From NCBI GenBank assembly GCA_005877365.1, contig VBPP01000198.1, forward strand, positions 1 to 7,429: a stretch of DNA of 7,429 bases. Direction: 5' to 3'. The position numbers and the translations under genes were made by a program. Source of the stretch: Nitrososphaerota archaeon. GTDB taxonomy: Archaea > Thermoproteota > Nitrososphaeria > Nitrososphaerales > Gagatemarchaeaceae. The stretch's first letter is position 1, and each line of letters starts with the position of its first letter. The notes under the pieces are model-generated. The model was given only the letters and a program-made list of their open reading frames with translations. It searched no databases and was not told the origin of the DNA. Positions 1 through 5,803 of this stretch are shown piece after piece.

Positions 1-873
1 GGGTGGGACCTCTTCACGCCCTTCGAGGTCTTCGAGGAAGGAACGATGTGGACGGCTCTTCATGTCGATGGAATGCTAGTGGGCCTGAAGCTTAAGTCCA
101 CTGAAGAGACTGACTCACCGAGGATTTCGGTGACAGCCTTCCTCGCACGTGAGCCCGACGACAAGGAAGAGACGATCAAGGGCATCCTCGCTGAGAAGCT
201 TGGCGTGAATGACGAACTGAGTCAGTTCTACGGATTTGCGAGGAGAGACCCGATTCTGAAGCATGCGGTGGATGACCTCTACGGAATGCACGATACCCTG
301 GGTGGGAGCGTCTTCGACCTCGCGATTCTGACGATATGCCTCCAGATGGCCCCTCTCAAGAGAAGCGAGCAGATGATGGACTGCCTGGTGAGCAGGTACG
401 GCAGAGTCGCGGAGTTCGACGGGAGGAGGGTCAACGCATGGCCCGTCCCGAGTGAGATCTCGGTAGTATCGACCAAGGAGCTCGAGAGTCGATGCAAGCT
501 CGGGTATCGAGCGAAGTACATTATTCGGCTGGCCAAAATCTTGGAGGGAGGTGCCTTTCCGACGCTGGAGGACCTCGCAAGGCTTCCAGCCGAGGAGTCC
601 AAGAGGAGGCTGATGGAACTTCCGGGAATCGGAGACTACTCGGCCGATATAATAAACCCCAGGGCCGGCTTTCCAATCGACGCCTGGTCGGTCGACGTCT
701 TCGGGAAGCTCTTCTTCGGGAGAGAGCCAAAGAACGCGAGGGACGCCATCGAGCGGGTGAAGAAGGAGGGGATCAGGAGGTGGGGGAGGTGGAGCTGGAT
801 GGCCTTCTTCTACGTTGCGCAAGACCTGGAGAATCTCTCGAAGAAGCTCAACGTGAAGCTAAGGCTCCAATGA
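1..873 (+). CDS. HhH-GPD DNA glycosylase, AlkA/OGG-like (5' partial)
   Basis: Predicted base-excision-repair glycosylase that removes damaged, probably alkylated, bases from DNA. The frame is open from base 1 (it begins GWDLFTPFEVFEEG), so the start lies left of the window; the ATG at 46 is probably internal. Numbering from that Met, the helix-hairpin-helix is LMELPGIGDYSAD (189-201), preceded by the usual GYRAKYI helix (153-159). The likely catalytic Asp is D212 in FPIDAW, matching the PVD of OGG1; D217 is the alternative. Where OGG1 has its Schiff-base lysine (LPGVGTK) this protein has Tyr (LPGIGDY), so a monofunctional glycosylase without AP-lyase activity is expected (inference). Residues 1-60 would be the end of the N-terminal beta domain. 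The substrate cannot be read from sequence. The gene converges on the ParB-like gene, with 66 nt between the stops. Confidence 0.85.
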   Translation, partial: GWDLFTPFEVFEEGTMWTALHVDGMLVGLKLKSTEETDSPRISVTAFLAREPDDKEETIKGILAEKLGVNDELSQFYGFARRDPILKHAVDDLYGMHDTLGGSVFDLAILTICLQMAPLKRSEQMMDCLVSRYGRVAEFDGRRVNAWPVPSEISVVSTKELESRCKLGYRAKYIIRLAKILEGGAFPTLEDLARLPAEESKRRLMELPGIGDYSADIINPRAGFPIDAWSVDVFGKLFFGREPKNARDAIERVKKEGIRRWGRWSWMAFFYVAQDLENLSKKLNVKLRLQ

Positions 874-939
874 TGGGTAGGCCTTTCGATGAGAATTGAA
901 ATCCCAGACCTTCTCGACCGCCTGGACGGGTGACGTTTC

Positions 940-1836
940 CTAAAAGTAACTCTGCTGCCTCAGCCAAGAGTGTATTGCGAGAGATGCGACCGCTTCCATC
1001 GTCGTCCTCCTGTCCTCCGCCGCGGTCCTCAGGGCTTCCGCCACCCTCGGGTCCAAGAGGATCTCGAGCTTCACGGCGCGCAGATACTGGACGTCCTTCC
1101 TGATCTCCTCCATCGACTTCTGAGGCGCCATAACGAAATGGCTCACGACCTTCTCGGCCTCCGGCTGCGGTAGCGGGGCGATCGTCTCGGCAAGCTCTTT
1201 CAGTTTCACGGCGCGCTCGCGGCTCGGCAGCCCTTGAATCGACGGCGTCTCCTCCGCCTTGTGAATGTAGGTCGCGTGCTTCAGCGGGAGGACACCCTCC
1301 TTCCTCTCCTCGGGGGTCGGCGCGCTCTTCACAGTCACCTCGGCCCTCGTCTCCCTCCTCAGCCCCCTGACCGTCTCGACCGCGTTGATGTGGTCCTCGA
1401 CGTACCTTCGTGATTTGCCGATCGCCTTGGCGAGCTGCTCGGGGGTGCCGTAGGACTTCGGGTTGAGCTTTCTCAGTGTCATCAGCCCGTCGTACTCCTC
1501 CTCGGGCTCGAGGTCCCTCCTCTGAATGTTTTCAATCAGGGAGACGATTATAGCCTCCTCGTCCGACATCTTCCTCACGACGGCTGGAATCCTCTTCAGC
1601 CCGGCAGCCTTCGCGGCCTCGAGCCTCCGAGAACCGATGATAAGCTCGTAGCGGTATCCGACGGGCCTGACGAGGACCGGCTCGAGAACTCCCTTCTCCT
1701 GAATCGAGCGCGTGAGGTCGATCACGTCGCCCGGCCTCCTCCTGACGTTCGACTTGCCGACGAAGACCCGCGAGGTCTCGATCTGGAGGAGCTCGCTCGG
1801 GTCCTTTCGTTCAGAAGCGAGACCTGCCCTGCTCAA
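940..1836 (-). CDS. ParB/Spo0J-like protein with RHH-like C-terminus
   Basis: ParB-family protein, 298 aa. The N-terminal ParB/sulfiredoxin-like domain (about 18-110) contains NVRRRPGD, SIQEKGVLEPVLVRP, the GERR-type box as GSRRLEAA (68-75) and ENIQRRDLEPEEE (102-114). In true ParB proteins these boxes bind CTP and form the DNA clamp. A central HTH follows (TPEQLAKAIGKSRRYVEDHI, 131-150). The last 45 residues (VKLEILLDPRVAEALRTAAE, then TTMEAVASLAIHSWLR) read as strand-helix-helix, like a CopG/Arc ribbon-helix-helix, where bacterial ParB has a different dimerisation domain. The role could be chromosome or plasmid partition or transcription control. No ParA is in the window and no parS-like site was recognised. 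The start is TTG (bases 1836-1834); no ATG or GTG lies early enough to keep the ParB domain. A CTTAAG box lies about 32 nt upstream. Confidence 0.88.
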   Translation of the reverse strand: MSRAGLASERKDPSELLQIETSRVFVGKSNVRRRPGDVIDLTRSIQEKGVLEPVLVRPVGYRYELIIGSRRLEAAKAAGLKRIPAVVRKMSDEEAIIVSLIENIQRRDLEPEEEYDGLMTLRKLNPKSYGTPEQLAKAIGKSRRYVEDHINAVETVRGLRRETRAEVTVKSAPTPEERKEGVLPLKHATYIHKAEETPSIQGLPSRERAVKLKELAETIAPLPQPEAEKVVSHFVMAPQKSMEEIRKDVQYLRAVKLEILLDPRVAEALRTAAEDRRTTMEAVASLAIHSWLRQQSYF

Positions 1837-1864
1837 CTTTCAGCGAAGACCGCGCAAGAGGGAC

Positions 1865-1872
1865 TCTTAAGG
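1865..1872 (-). promoter_or_regulatory. TATA-like box for the ParB-like gene
   Basis: On the minus strand this reads CCTTAAGA, centred about 32 nt before the TTG start. That suits an archaeal TATA box giving a leader of only a few bases. CTTAA cores also precede the oxidoreductase fragment (7023) and the last partial gene (7316). No experimental support. Confidence 0.4.
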
Positions 1873-1898
1873 ATGTTGGCGGTTTCGGCGAGGCTCGA

Positions 1899-1922
1899 CA
1901 AACCCCACGCGGTGCGGGTTTG
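1899..1922. other. Stem-loop in divergent spacer
   Basis: CAAACCC (1899-1905) and GGGTTTG (1916-1922) form a perfect 7-bp stem. CAC (1906-1908) and GTG (1912-1914) can extend it past a single bulged C. It lies in the 257-nt stretch (1837-2093) between the divergent ParB-like and methyltransferase genes, where no convincing gene was found. It could be a structured RNA, an operator or a gene relic; nothing in the sequence decides. Confidence 0.4.
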
Positions 1923-2050
1923 TGCTTTGATTCGAACTCTGACTAATGGGAAAACTTCTTTGTCAGATGGACGGCTCGCTGAGGCTTTCCACGCCTGCTC
2001 AAACTTCTTCCTGATATATTCTTGCGATCGGAGGATTGTTGACAGTTCAT

Positions 2051-2083
2051 GTATAAGGCATGATTTGACGCAGCCTGGGGAGG
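2051..2083 (+). promoter_or_regulatory. TATA-like box and Shine-Dalgarno for methyltransferase
   Basis: GTATAAGG (2051-2058) is a TATA-like element about 40 nt before the GTG start. GGGGAGG (2077-2083) is a strong ribosome binding site 10 nt before it. An in-frame stop at 2061-2063 rules out a longer protein, so the GTG at 2094 is well supported. Confidence 0.5.
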
Positions 2084-2093
2084 AACCCTGACC

Positions 2094-2753
2094 GTGCACG
2101 AGGATCCCGAAGGAATCGAGATTACGAAAGCCCGAGGGCACGTTACATTCAGTGGCAGGAGTGTTCTCGAAATCGGGTGCGGAGAAGGTAGGCTGACCTT
2201 TCAGTACGCACCTCAAGCCAAGAGTGTTGTGGGGATAGACCCATCCGCATCAGCGATAGCAGACGAATCATTCGACTTGGTATTTTTCTCGTGGTCTCTC
2301 TGCTGCGCGGACATCCCGGCCATGGGCAAGGTGCTCGACGAGGCCTGTCGCGTCTTGAAGCCGAAGAGCATCCTTCTGAACATGCAAGCTTCGCTCCACC
2401 AGCCATTCCACAAAGGCATGATCTCCTACCTCTTGAGCAGAAACTGGGGCCCCTCAAGTGAGGACGAGTCGGATAGGCACTCAAGACTCGCGCTACGATA
2501 TGCTTCGCTCGTTCAGCGCAAGTTCGACTTCATCGCAGAAGAGGAGTTCCCTGTCAACACCTACTACGATTCGGTTGATGAGGTTCTGCGAGAAGTTACG
2601 GCCGGTCGGAAGGAAGACTATCGAGCGCTGGACAGAGAGGCGAAGCAGCATCTTCGTGAAATAATCTCTTCGTTGAAGACCAGAAAGGGAGTGAGAATTC
2701 AGGAGAACGCTGTGTTAACTGTACTTCGCAAAGCCTCTCCGAGGGGAACCTAA
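2094..2753 (+). CDS. Class I SAM methyltransferase with internal deletion
   Basis: Rossmann-fold methyltransferase, 219 aa, GTG start. Motif I is VLEIGCGEGR (24-33), motif II VVGIDPS (45-51), and strand beta-4 with its flank is ESFDLVFFSWSL (58-69), followed by EACRVLKPKSILL (84-95). Between motif II and DESFDLV there are only about five residues (ASAIA). The family normally has about 25-35 here, holding helix C, strand beta-3, the acidic residue near the adenine and an LPF-type segment. The gap looks like a clean in-frame deletion near bases 2253-2265. Such a protein would have a damaged SAM pocket and may be inactive (inference). The C-terminal half, including the helical segment SVDEVLREVTAGRKEDYRAL, is intact. 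The substrate is unknown. The PD-(D/E)XK-like gene follows 35 nt downstream, possibly from its own promoter. Confidence 0.75.
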   Translation: MHEDPEGIEITKARGHVTFSGRSVLEIGCGEGRLTFQYAPQAKSVVGIDPSASAIADESFDLVFFSWSLCCADIPAMGKVLDEACRVLKPKSILLNMQASLHQPFHKGMISYLLSRNWGPSSEDESDRHSRLALRYASLVQRKFDFIAEEEFPVNTYYDSVDEVLREVTAGRKEDYRALDREAKQHLREIISSLKTRKGVRIQENAVLTVLRKASPRGT

Positions 2754-2756
2754 AGA
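2749..2756 (+). promoter_or_regulatory. TATA-like box for PD-(D/E)XK-like gene
   Basis: CCTAAAGA overlaps the end of the methyltransferase gene and is centred about 36 nt before the GTG at 2789. It is in range for an archaeal TATA box with a leader of about 10 nt. Supported by sequence only. Confidence 0.3.
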
Positions 2757-2788
2757 ATCCTCAGTTCGAGTGAGCGGCAACTGACGTC

Positions 2789-3226
2789 GTGGCTGAAATA
2801 GAAACGAAGAAAGGACTGCAGGCGTTGTCAGAGTCCGCCCTACACCGCGGCATGAAGGCCGTCGTCGCCTCCGAACTCACAAGAAAAGGATACGAGGTCA
2901 TCGAGGAGCCTCTCTGGCCGCCCAACCGATTCGTGTTTTGGGAAGCATACCGTCCAGACCTGCTGGGGCTCGTCAACACAGACGTTAAGGAGGAGTACGC
3001 CCTCGTCGAGTGCGAAACCAAGCCCAGGACCACGAGGCTACTCACGAAGAACATCTGGAGGGTGGAGCTGCAGTCGAAGATTGACCGGCAACCTCGATTG
3101 AGGCGAATTCTCGTCGTGCCGCGCGGCAAGCTCGGCGCACTCGACCCTAAGCTGCGCCGCTTCTGCGAAATCTGGGTGGCAGACAAAGCTGACATCCTAA
3201 AGATTCCGATGTGCCTGCCGTCTTGA
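2789..3226 (+). CDS. Small PD-(D/E)XK nuclease-like protein
   Basis: 145-aa protein with the layout of a minimal restriction-endonuclease-like fold. A helix (HRGMKAVVASELTRKGYEV, 19-37) leads into RPDLLG, with candidate metal-binding Asp57, and strand YALVECETKP (70-79). The catalytic set could be D57, E76, K78 (ETK), or D57, E74, E76 (ECE), the latter matching the E-x-E of BamHI. Helix LTKNIWRVELQSKI and strand RRILVVPRGKL follow, then WVADKADIL near the end. Its small size suggests a Hjc- or Mrr-like relative or a subunit, not a complete restriction enzyme (inference). The GTG start follows an in-frame stop at 2771-2773; the ATG at residue 22 would cut the first helix. No methyltransferase specificity partner is evident, and the upstream methyltransferase looks like a small-molecule type. 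The cellular role is unknown. Confidence 0.7.
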   Translation: MAEIETKKGLQALSESALHRGMKAVVASELTRKGYEVIEEPLWPPNRFVFWEAYRPDLLGLVNTDVKEEYALVECETKPRTTRLLTKNIWRVELQSKIDRQPRLRRILVVPRGKLGALDPKLRRFCEIWVADKADILKIPMCLPS

Positions 3227-3255
3227 AAATCGAGAAAGGCCCCGCCATTTTCAAG
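3222..3255. terminator. Inverted repeat between convergent genes
   Basis: CTTGAAAAT (3222-3230) and ATTTTCAAG (3247-3255) are a perfect 9-bp inverted repeat around a 16-nt loop. The left arm spans the stop codon of the PD-(D/E)XK-like gene, and the end of the YkoE-like gene lies 36 nt beyond the right arm. Symmetric A- and T-rich arms between convergent genes suggest a two-way terminator; a protein site is also possible. Confidence 0.45.
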
Positions 3256-3290
3256 GGAACTCCAGCGGAACGACTTCAGCCGAGACCCTG

Positions 3291-3932
3291 CTAGGCTCGC
3301 TCAAATCTGACCGGCGCTGACGGCATCTCGGGCAGTTTGCCGGAACCGAGGCGGAGCCCAGCCCGCCTCCCCGCCTCCAGTATCGCCACGCCAAGCCCAG
3401 CCCCGAGCAGCCCGTTCCCGACGGCGCCTCCGATCACCCGAGTCACCAAGTCTGTACCGATGAAGGACAGAGGGTATATGTAAGTCACGTGGTAGGCATA
3501 GGTGAGCGGGACCCAGAAGAATTGCGCGGCAATCCCCGCGAGAGAAGAAGCAGCCGCATCGTACCTCTTGTATCGAAAAGCCCAGAAGACCACGTCCGCG
3601 CCCAGCCCAGCGAAACCGTAGAAGAGGTGATGCGGCCCCACAAACCCGTCCCTGAAGAACTGCCCGAACCCGTTGATCGTCATAGCGAGCGTCGCCGCAC
3701 CCGGCTTCCTCACCAGGAAACCGGCGAGCACGCCACCGTACTGCTCCCACGAAATCAGCAGGTCGCTGTTCAGGGGCCCCCCAGTGTAGTCGAAGACGTT
3801 TAGAGAGCCGCTTATGTTCGCGAAGAACGTCACAAGAAAGTGCTCCACCCTGTCGTCGATCAGCGGCGTGAGCACCCCGATCGCGACGAGGATGATCAGC
3901 TCGTTCCGGGTGAACCTAGGCAGCTTGACCAA
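3291..3932 (-). CDS. YkoE-like ECF transporter S component
   Basis: Membrane protein of 213 aa, the usual size for substrate-binding (S) components of energy-coupling-factor importers. The pattern resembles the YkoE family, linked to uptake of thiamine or its hydroxymethylpyrimidine precursor. Features are LIILVAIGVL near the N-terminus (helix 1), WEQYGGVLAGFLVRKPGAAT (62-81, the conserved R-K-P-G turn), a membrane segment with FYGFAGLGADVVFWAFRYKR (104-123), and a glycine-rich last helix (VIGGAVGNGLLGAGLGVAIL). The ATPase and T subunits are not in the window, so they must be elsewhere, as in group II ECF systems. The TTG start (3932-3930) is preferred over the ATG at 4154. It gives normal family length, has a TATA-like box 28 nt upstream, and avoids a non-membrane extension running through the neighbouring gene. 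No TPP riboswitch was recognised upstream. Confidence 0.7.
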   Translation of the reverse strand: MVKLPRFTRNELIILVAIGVLTPLIDDRVEHFLVTFFANISGSLNVFDYTGGPLNSDLLISWEQYGGVLAGFLVRKPGAATLAMTINGFGQFFRDGFVGPHHLFYGFAGLGADVVFWAFRYKRYDAAASSLAGIAAQFFWVPLTYAYHVTYIYPLSFIGTDLVTRVIGGAVGNGLLGAGLGVAILEAGRRAGLRLGSGKLPEMPSAPVRFERA

Positions 3933-3956
3933 ACACGCGGGATTCAACTCCCTCGC

Positions 3957-3964
3957 TAATAAGA
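3957..3964 (-). promoter_or_regulatory. TATA-like box for YkoE-like gene
   Basis: On the minus strand this reads TCTTATTA, centred about 28 nt before the TTG start. The transcript would be leaderless or nearly so. It supports the shorter protein over the 287-residue alternative. Confidence 0.45.
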
Positions 3965-4043
3965 CTGGGTTCCATTTCGCTCGACTCGGACCCTTGAAAC
4001 GCCTACACGGTCTCTGGAGAAACCTCCAAGAAAAAATGGGGCG

Positions 4044-4076
4044 GTTAAAGAAGGTGAGCAAATCAGGAGAGAGGTG
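4044..4076 (+). promoter_or_regulatory. TATA-like box and Shine-Dalgarno for the small gene/Cas4-like operon
   Basis: GTTAAAG (4044-4050) is a TATA-like element, and AGGAGAGAGGTG (4065-4076) is a purine-rich ribosome binding site. Together they imply translation starting just downstream, around 4074-4082, where no ATG exists. The A-run at 4030-4036 is a second possible TATA region. Confidence 0.45.
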
Positions 4077-4081
4077 AAAGA

Positions 4082-4282
4082 ACGAAGTTCGAACTTGAGC
4101 TAAACAGAGGAGCCATCCGGCTCTTCGAGAAAGTCCTCGGCACAGAAGACCCAAAGGCCATCGCAGACGACATCTTCAACATAATCCTGGCAGAGTTCGA
4201 GTGGAACAGCGAATACAAGAACGCGTGGCGCCAACTTGAGAGCGTGGAGTGGTTTGTCTACCCCGCAAAGGCGTCCCACTAG
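4082..4282 (+). CDS. Small acidic protein, ACG or lost start
   Basis: Not recognised. The frame encodes 66 codons ending at TAG 4280-4282: KFELELNRGAIRLFEKV, then EDPKAIADDIFNIILAEFEW and YKNAWRQLESVEWFVYP. It reads as a compact acidic helical protein (about 12 acidic and 8 basic residues, three Trp), not as random translation. It is open from 4058 but has no ATG, GTG or TTG in position. ACG 4082 lies 5 nt after the ribosome binding site and directly precedes KFELEL, so it may be a non-canonical start or a mutated ATG. Alternatively the GTG at 4074 was the start and one base has been lost: as it stands that frame stops at 4101-4103. The gene ends 3 nt before the Cas4-like GTG, so the two are almost certainly co-transcribed. 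Function is unknown; a regulator or partner of the nuclease is a guess. Confidence 0.6.
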   Translation, partial: TKFELELNRGAIRLFEKVLGTEDPKAIADDIFNIILAEFEWNSEYKNAWRQLESVEWFVYPAKASH

Positions 4283-4285
4283 AAC

Positions 4286-5095
4286 GTGGATCTCAGCGAG
4301 CAACCGGGGAGCGCGTCTACCGTGAAGAAGGATTGGAAGGCTTCTCTGCGGGAGCAACTCCTAACCTCGGAGACCACCTTTCGCCACGACCTTTCCTTCG
4401 TGCCCGTCTCCAGCATAGCCGGCCAATACTACTGCGAAGTGAAGGTGGACCACGAGTACGTCAGGGGGGAGATTCCTACCGAGGAGAAGGAGGTCGGCAC
4501 GGAGCTGCACGAGGAGATTCTCGCGATGAAGCGCGTGAGGACGGACGAGCTGATCAAGCATATCGAGAAGGCTCCGCGAGTGACTGCGTCGTTCCTCCTC
4601 CACGGCGACGTGGAGAAACTTCGAATCGTCGGGGTTCCCGACGCGGTGATCTTCGAGAAGGGCTCTCCGAGGTGGCTGATCGAGCTCAAGACCACGAGGG
4701 GCGACACGAGCAAGTTATGGAGAGACCAGGCGCTTCAGGTTAGGCTCTATGGAACCCTCCTGGAGACGATGGGGTTCGACTGCTCCAACCTCGAACTTGT
4801 CTTGGCCAGAATGAGGCAAGACGAGGCGCTCGAACCCGACGAGAAAAGGAAATTGCTCGCCGAAGTTATTGAGTCCTTGGCCCGTCACACGACCAATGAG
4901 GTGGAAGCAAGGTACGGGATGAAAGTCTTCGTCTTCCCTTACGCCAGCGCGGAGGCGAAGGACGCCGTGATATGGGCCCAGGACTACTGGCTGGGAAATC
5001 GGAACCCCGTCCCGACGAAAAACGAATCCAAGTGCAGGGCGTGCGAATACAGGGATTGGTGCCCCTACAGCCTCTACAAGCCCGTTAAATCCTGA
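4286..5095 (+). CDS. Cas4/RecB-family PD-(D/E)XK exonuclease with Fe-S cysteines
   Basis: 269-aa predicted iron-sulfur DNA exonuclease. In order: first cluster cysteine in QYYCEVK (C50), motif I histidine in GTELHEE (H75), IVGVPDAVIF with metal-binding D119, catalytic WLIELKTTRG (E133, K135), the QxxxY motif in QALQVRLYG (Q151, Y155), and C-terminal CRACEYRDWC (C250, C253, C259). All four cysteines and all catalytic positions are present, so an active enzyme is expected. Related proteins resect DNA ends, or trim prespacers when tied to Cas1. No CRISPR array or other cas gene lies in the window, so a stand-alone repair, recombination or mobile-element role is more likely. GTG 4286 follows the small gene by 3 nt; GTG 4322 is an alternative start that keeps every motif. 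Confidence 0.85.
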   Translation: MDLSEQPGSASTVKKDWKASLREQLLTSETTFRHDLSFVPVSSIAGQYYCEVKVDHEYVRGEIPTEEKEVGTELHEEILAMKRVRTDELIKHIEKAPRVTASFLLHGDVEKLRIVGVPDAVIFEKGSPRWLIELKTTRGDTSKLWRDQALQVRLYGTLLETMGFDCSNLELVLARMRQDEALEPDEKRKLLAEVIESLARHTTNEVEARYGMKVFVFPYASAEAKDAVIWAQDYWLGNRNPVPTKNESKCRACEYRDWCPYSLYKPVKS

Positions 5096-5166
5096 GAACC
5101 TGGTCCGAGCTTCCGCAAAGCTCTCGCAGACTATTGCGCCTCCGCCGGGGCGTGAAATCCAGTTCC

Positions 5167-5803
5167 TCAGGTGTTCTGAAGGATGCCGATATACCTGGGA
5201 CCATCTGAGTCCAGAGACCCGGTCATCTTGAACCCTGTTCTCTCAACCAGGGTCTTCATTTCATCTTTCGATACCAGGAGCCAATCGAACCAGGGAGTCG
5301 TGTATTGCTTGTAGCGCACCCTCATTCTGATCTGGCCGGGTAGGCGTCCTCTCTTCCTGTTGAGTCTATGATACGCCAGATGGACAGGGTCTTCTGTTCC
5401 GTAGGGGTCGAAGGTCTCCGCCAGTATCACTCCTCCTTCGGAGATCATCTGGTGCATCCTTCGGAGCACACTCTTCGCCTTGGCTGGGCCTCCCAACAGA
5501 CCGAAGTTGTTCCCGAACAGGATTGCGGTGTCGAAAGAGTTGCGCGGGAATCTGAGGTCTTGCACAGACCCCAGCTTCACCTTCTTGAGACCTCTTCCCC
5601 TGCCAGCCCAAGTCGACGACGCGACCCTTGACGAGTCTCATGGCTTTCCTTTCAATCTCAGGCCATTCATCAAACCCGGCAAGATAGCTCGAGCCATCAA
5701 AGGTATCAATGAAACCGTCGTCTCTCTCGACGACGTCGAACGACCTGCCGCCCTTCCAGGCGTCCCACATTGTGTGGCCGTGCACGTCCCAGGTAATCTC
5801 CAA
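5167..5803 (-). pseudogene. Class I SAM methyltransferase, broken by deletion and frameshift
   Basis: Two minus-strand frames make up one methyltransferase. The first (5803 to about 5605, TTG start) gives DVHGHTMWDAWKGG, VVERDDGFIDTFDGSSYLAG and LVKGRVVDLG, which is the entry to motif I. The second frame resumes near 5600 with GRGLKKVKLGSVQDLRFPRN and continues through SFDTAILFGNNFGLLG, MISEGGVILAETFDPYGTED, PWFDWLLVSKDEMKTLVERT and GPRYIGILQNT to TGA at 5167. The family usually has CGAGR, the rest of strand 1, helix A, strand 2 with its Asp, and a helix between these halves, roughly 35-40 residues. Here they are nearly all missing and the join is out of frame. Without motif I no SAM binding is expected. 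The C-terminal part alone could start at GTG 5580 but would lack the cofactor site. It converges on the Cas4-like gene with 71 nt between stops. A sequencing or assembly error is the main alternative. Confidence 0.8.

Noticed and set aside
115..822. Long minus-strand frame opposite the glycosylase
   Set aside because: Pro-rich translation without motifs; a G+C-rich shadow of a clear glycosylase gene.
1925..1950. tRNA-like T-loop (GATTCGAAC)
   Set aside because: Flanking 5-nt arms do not pair on either strand and no acceptor, D or anticodon arms could be placed.
1873..2091. 72-codon plus-strand frame in the divergent spacer
   Set aside because: It has no ribosome binding site, no recognisable motif, low G+C at third positions, and it covers the hairpin and the methyltransferase promoter.
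1833..2216. Minus-strand frame whose stop overlaps the ParB-like TTG start
   Set aside because: The overlap looks operon-like, but the only ATG lies inside the opposite-strand methyltransferase, no nearer start exists at its protein-like part, and codon use differs from the neighbours.
3933..4081. TPP riboswitch upstream of the YkoE-like gene
   Set aside because: The conserved CUGAGA and ACCUGAU-type segments are not present in order in the spacer, and the gene appears nearly leaderless.
3933..4154. ATG-started 74-residue extension of the YkoE-like protein
   Set aside because: It is not membrane-like, crosses the predicted promoters of both divergent genes and overlaps the small gene; TTG 3932 gives normal family length.
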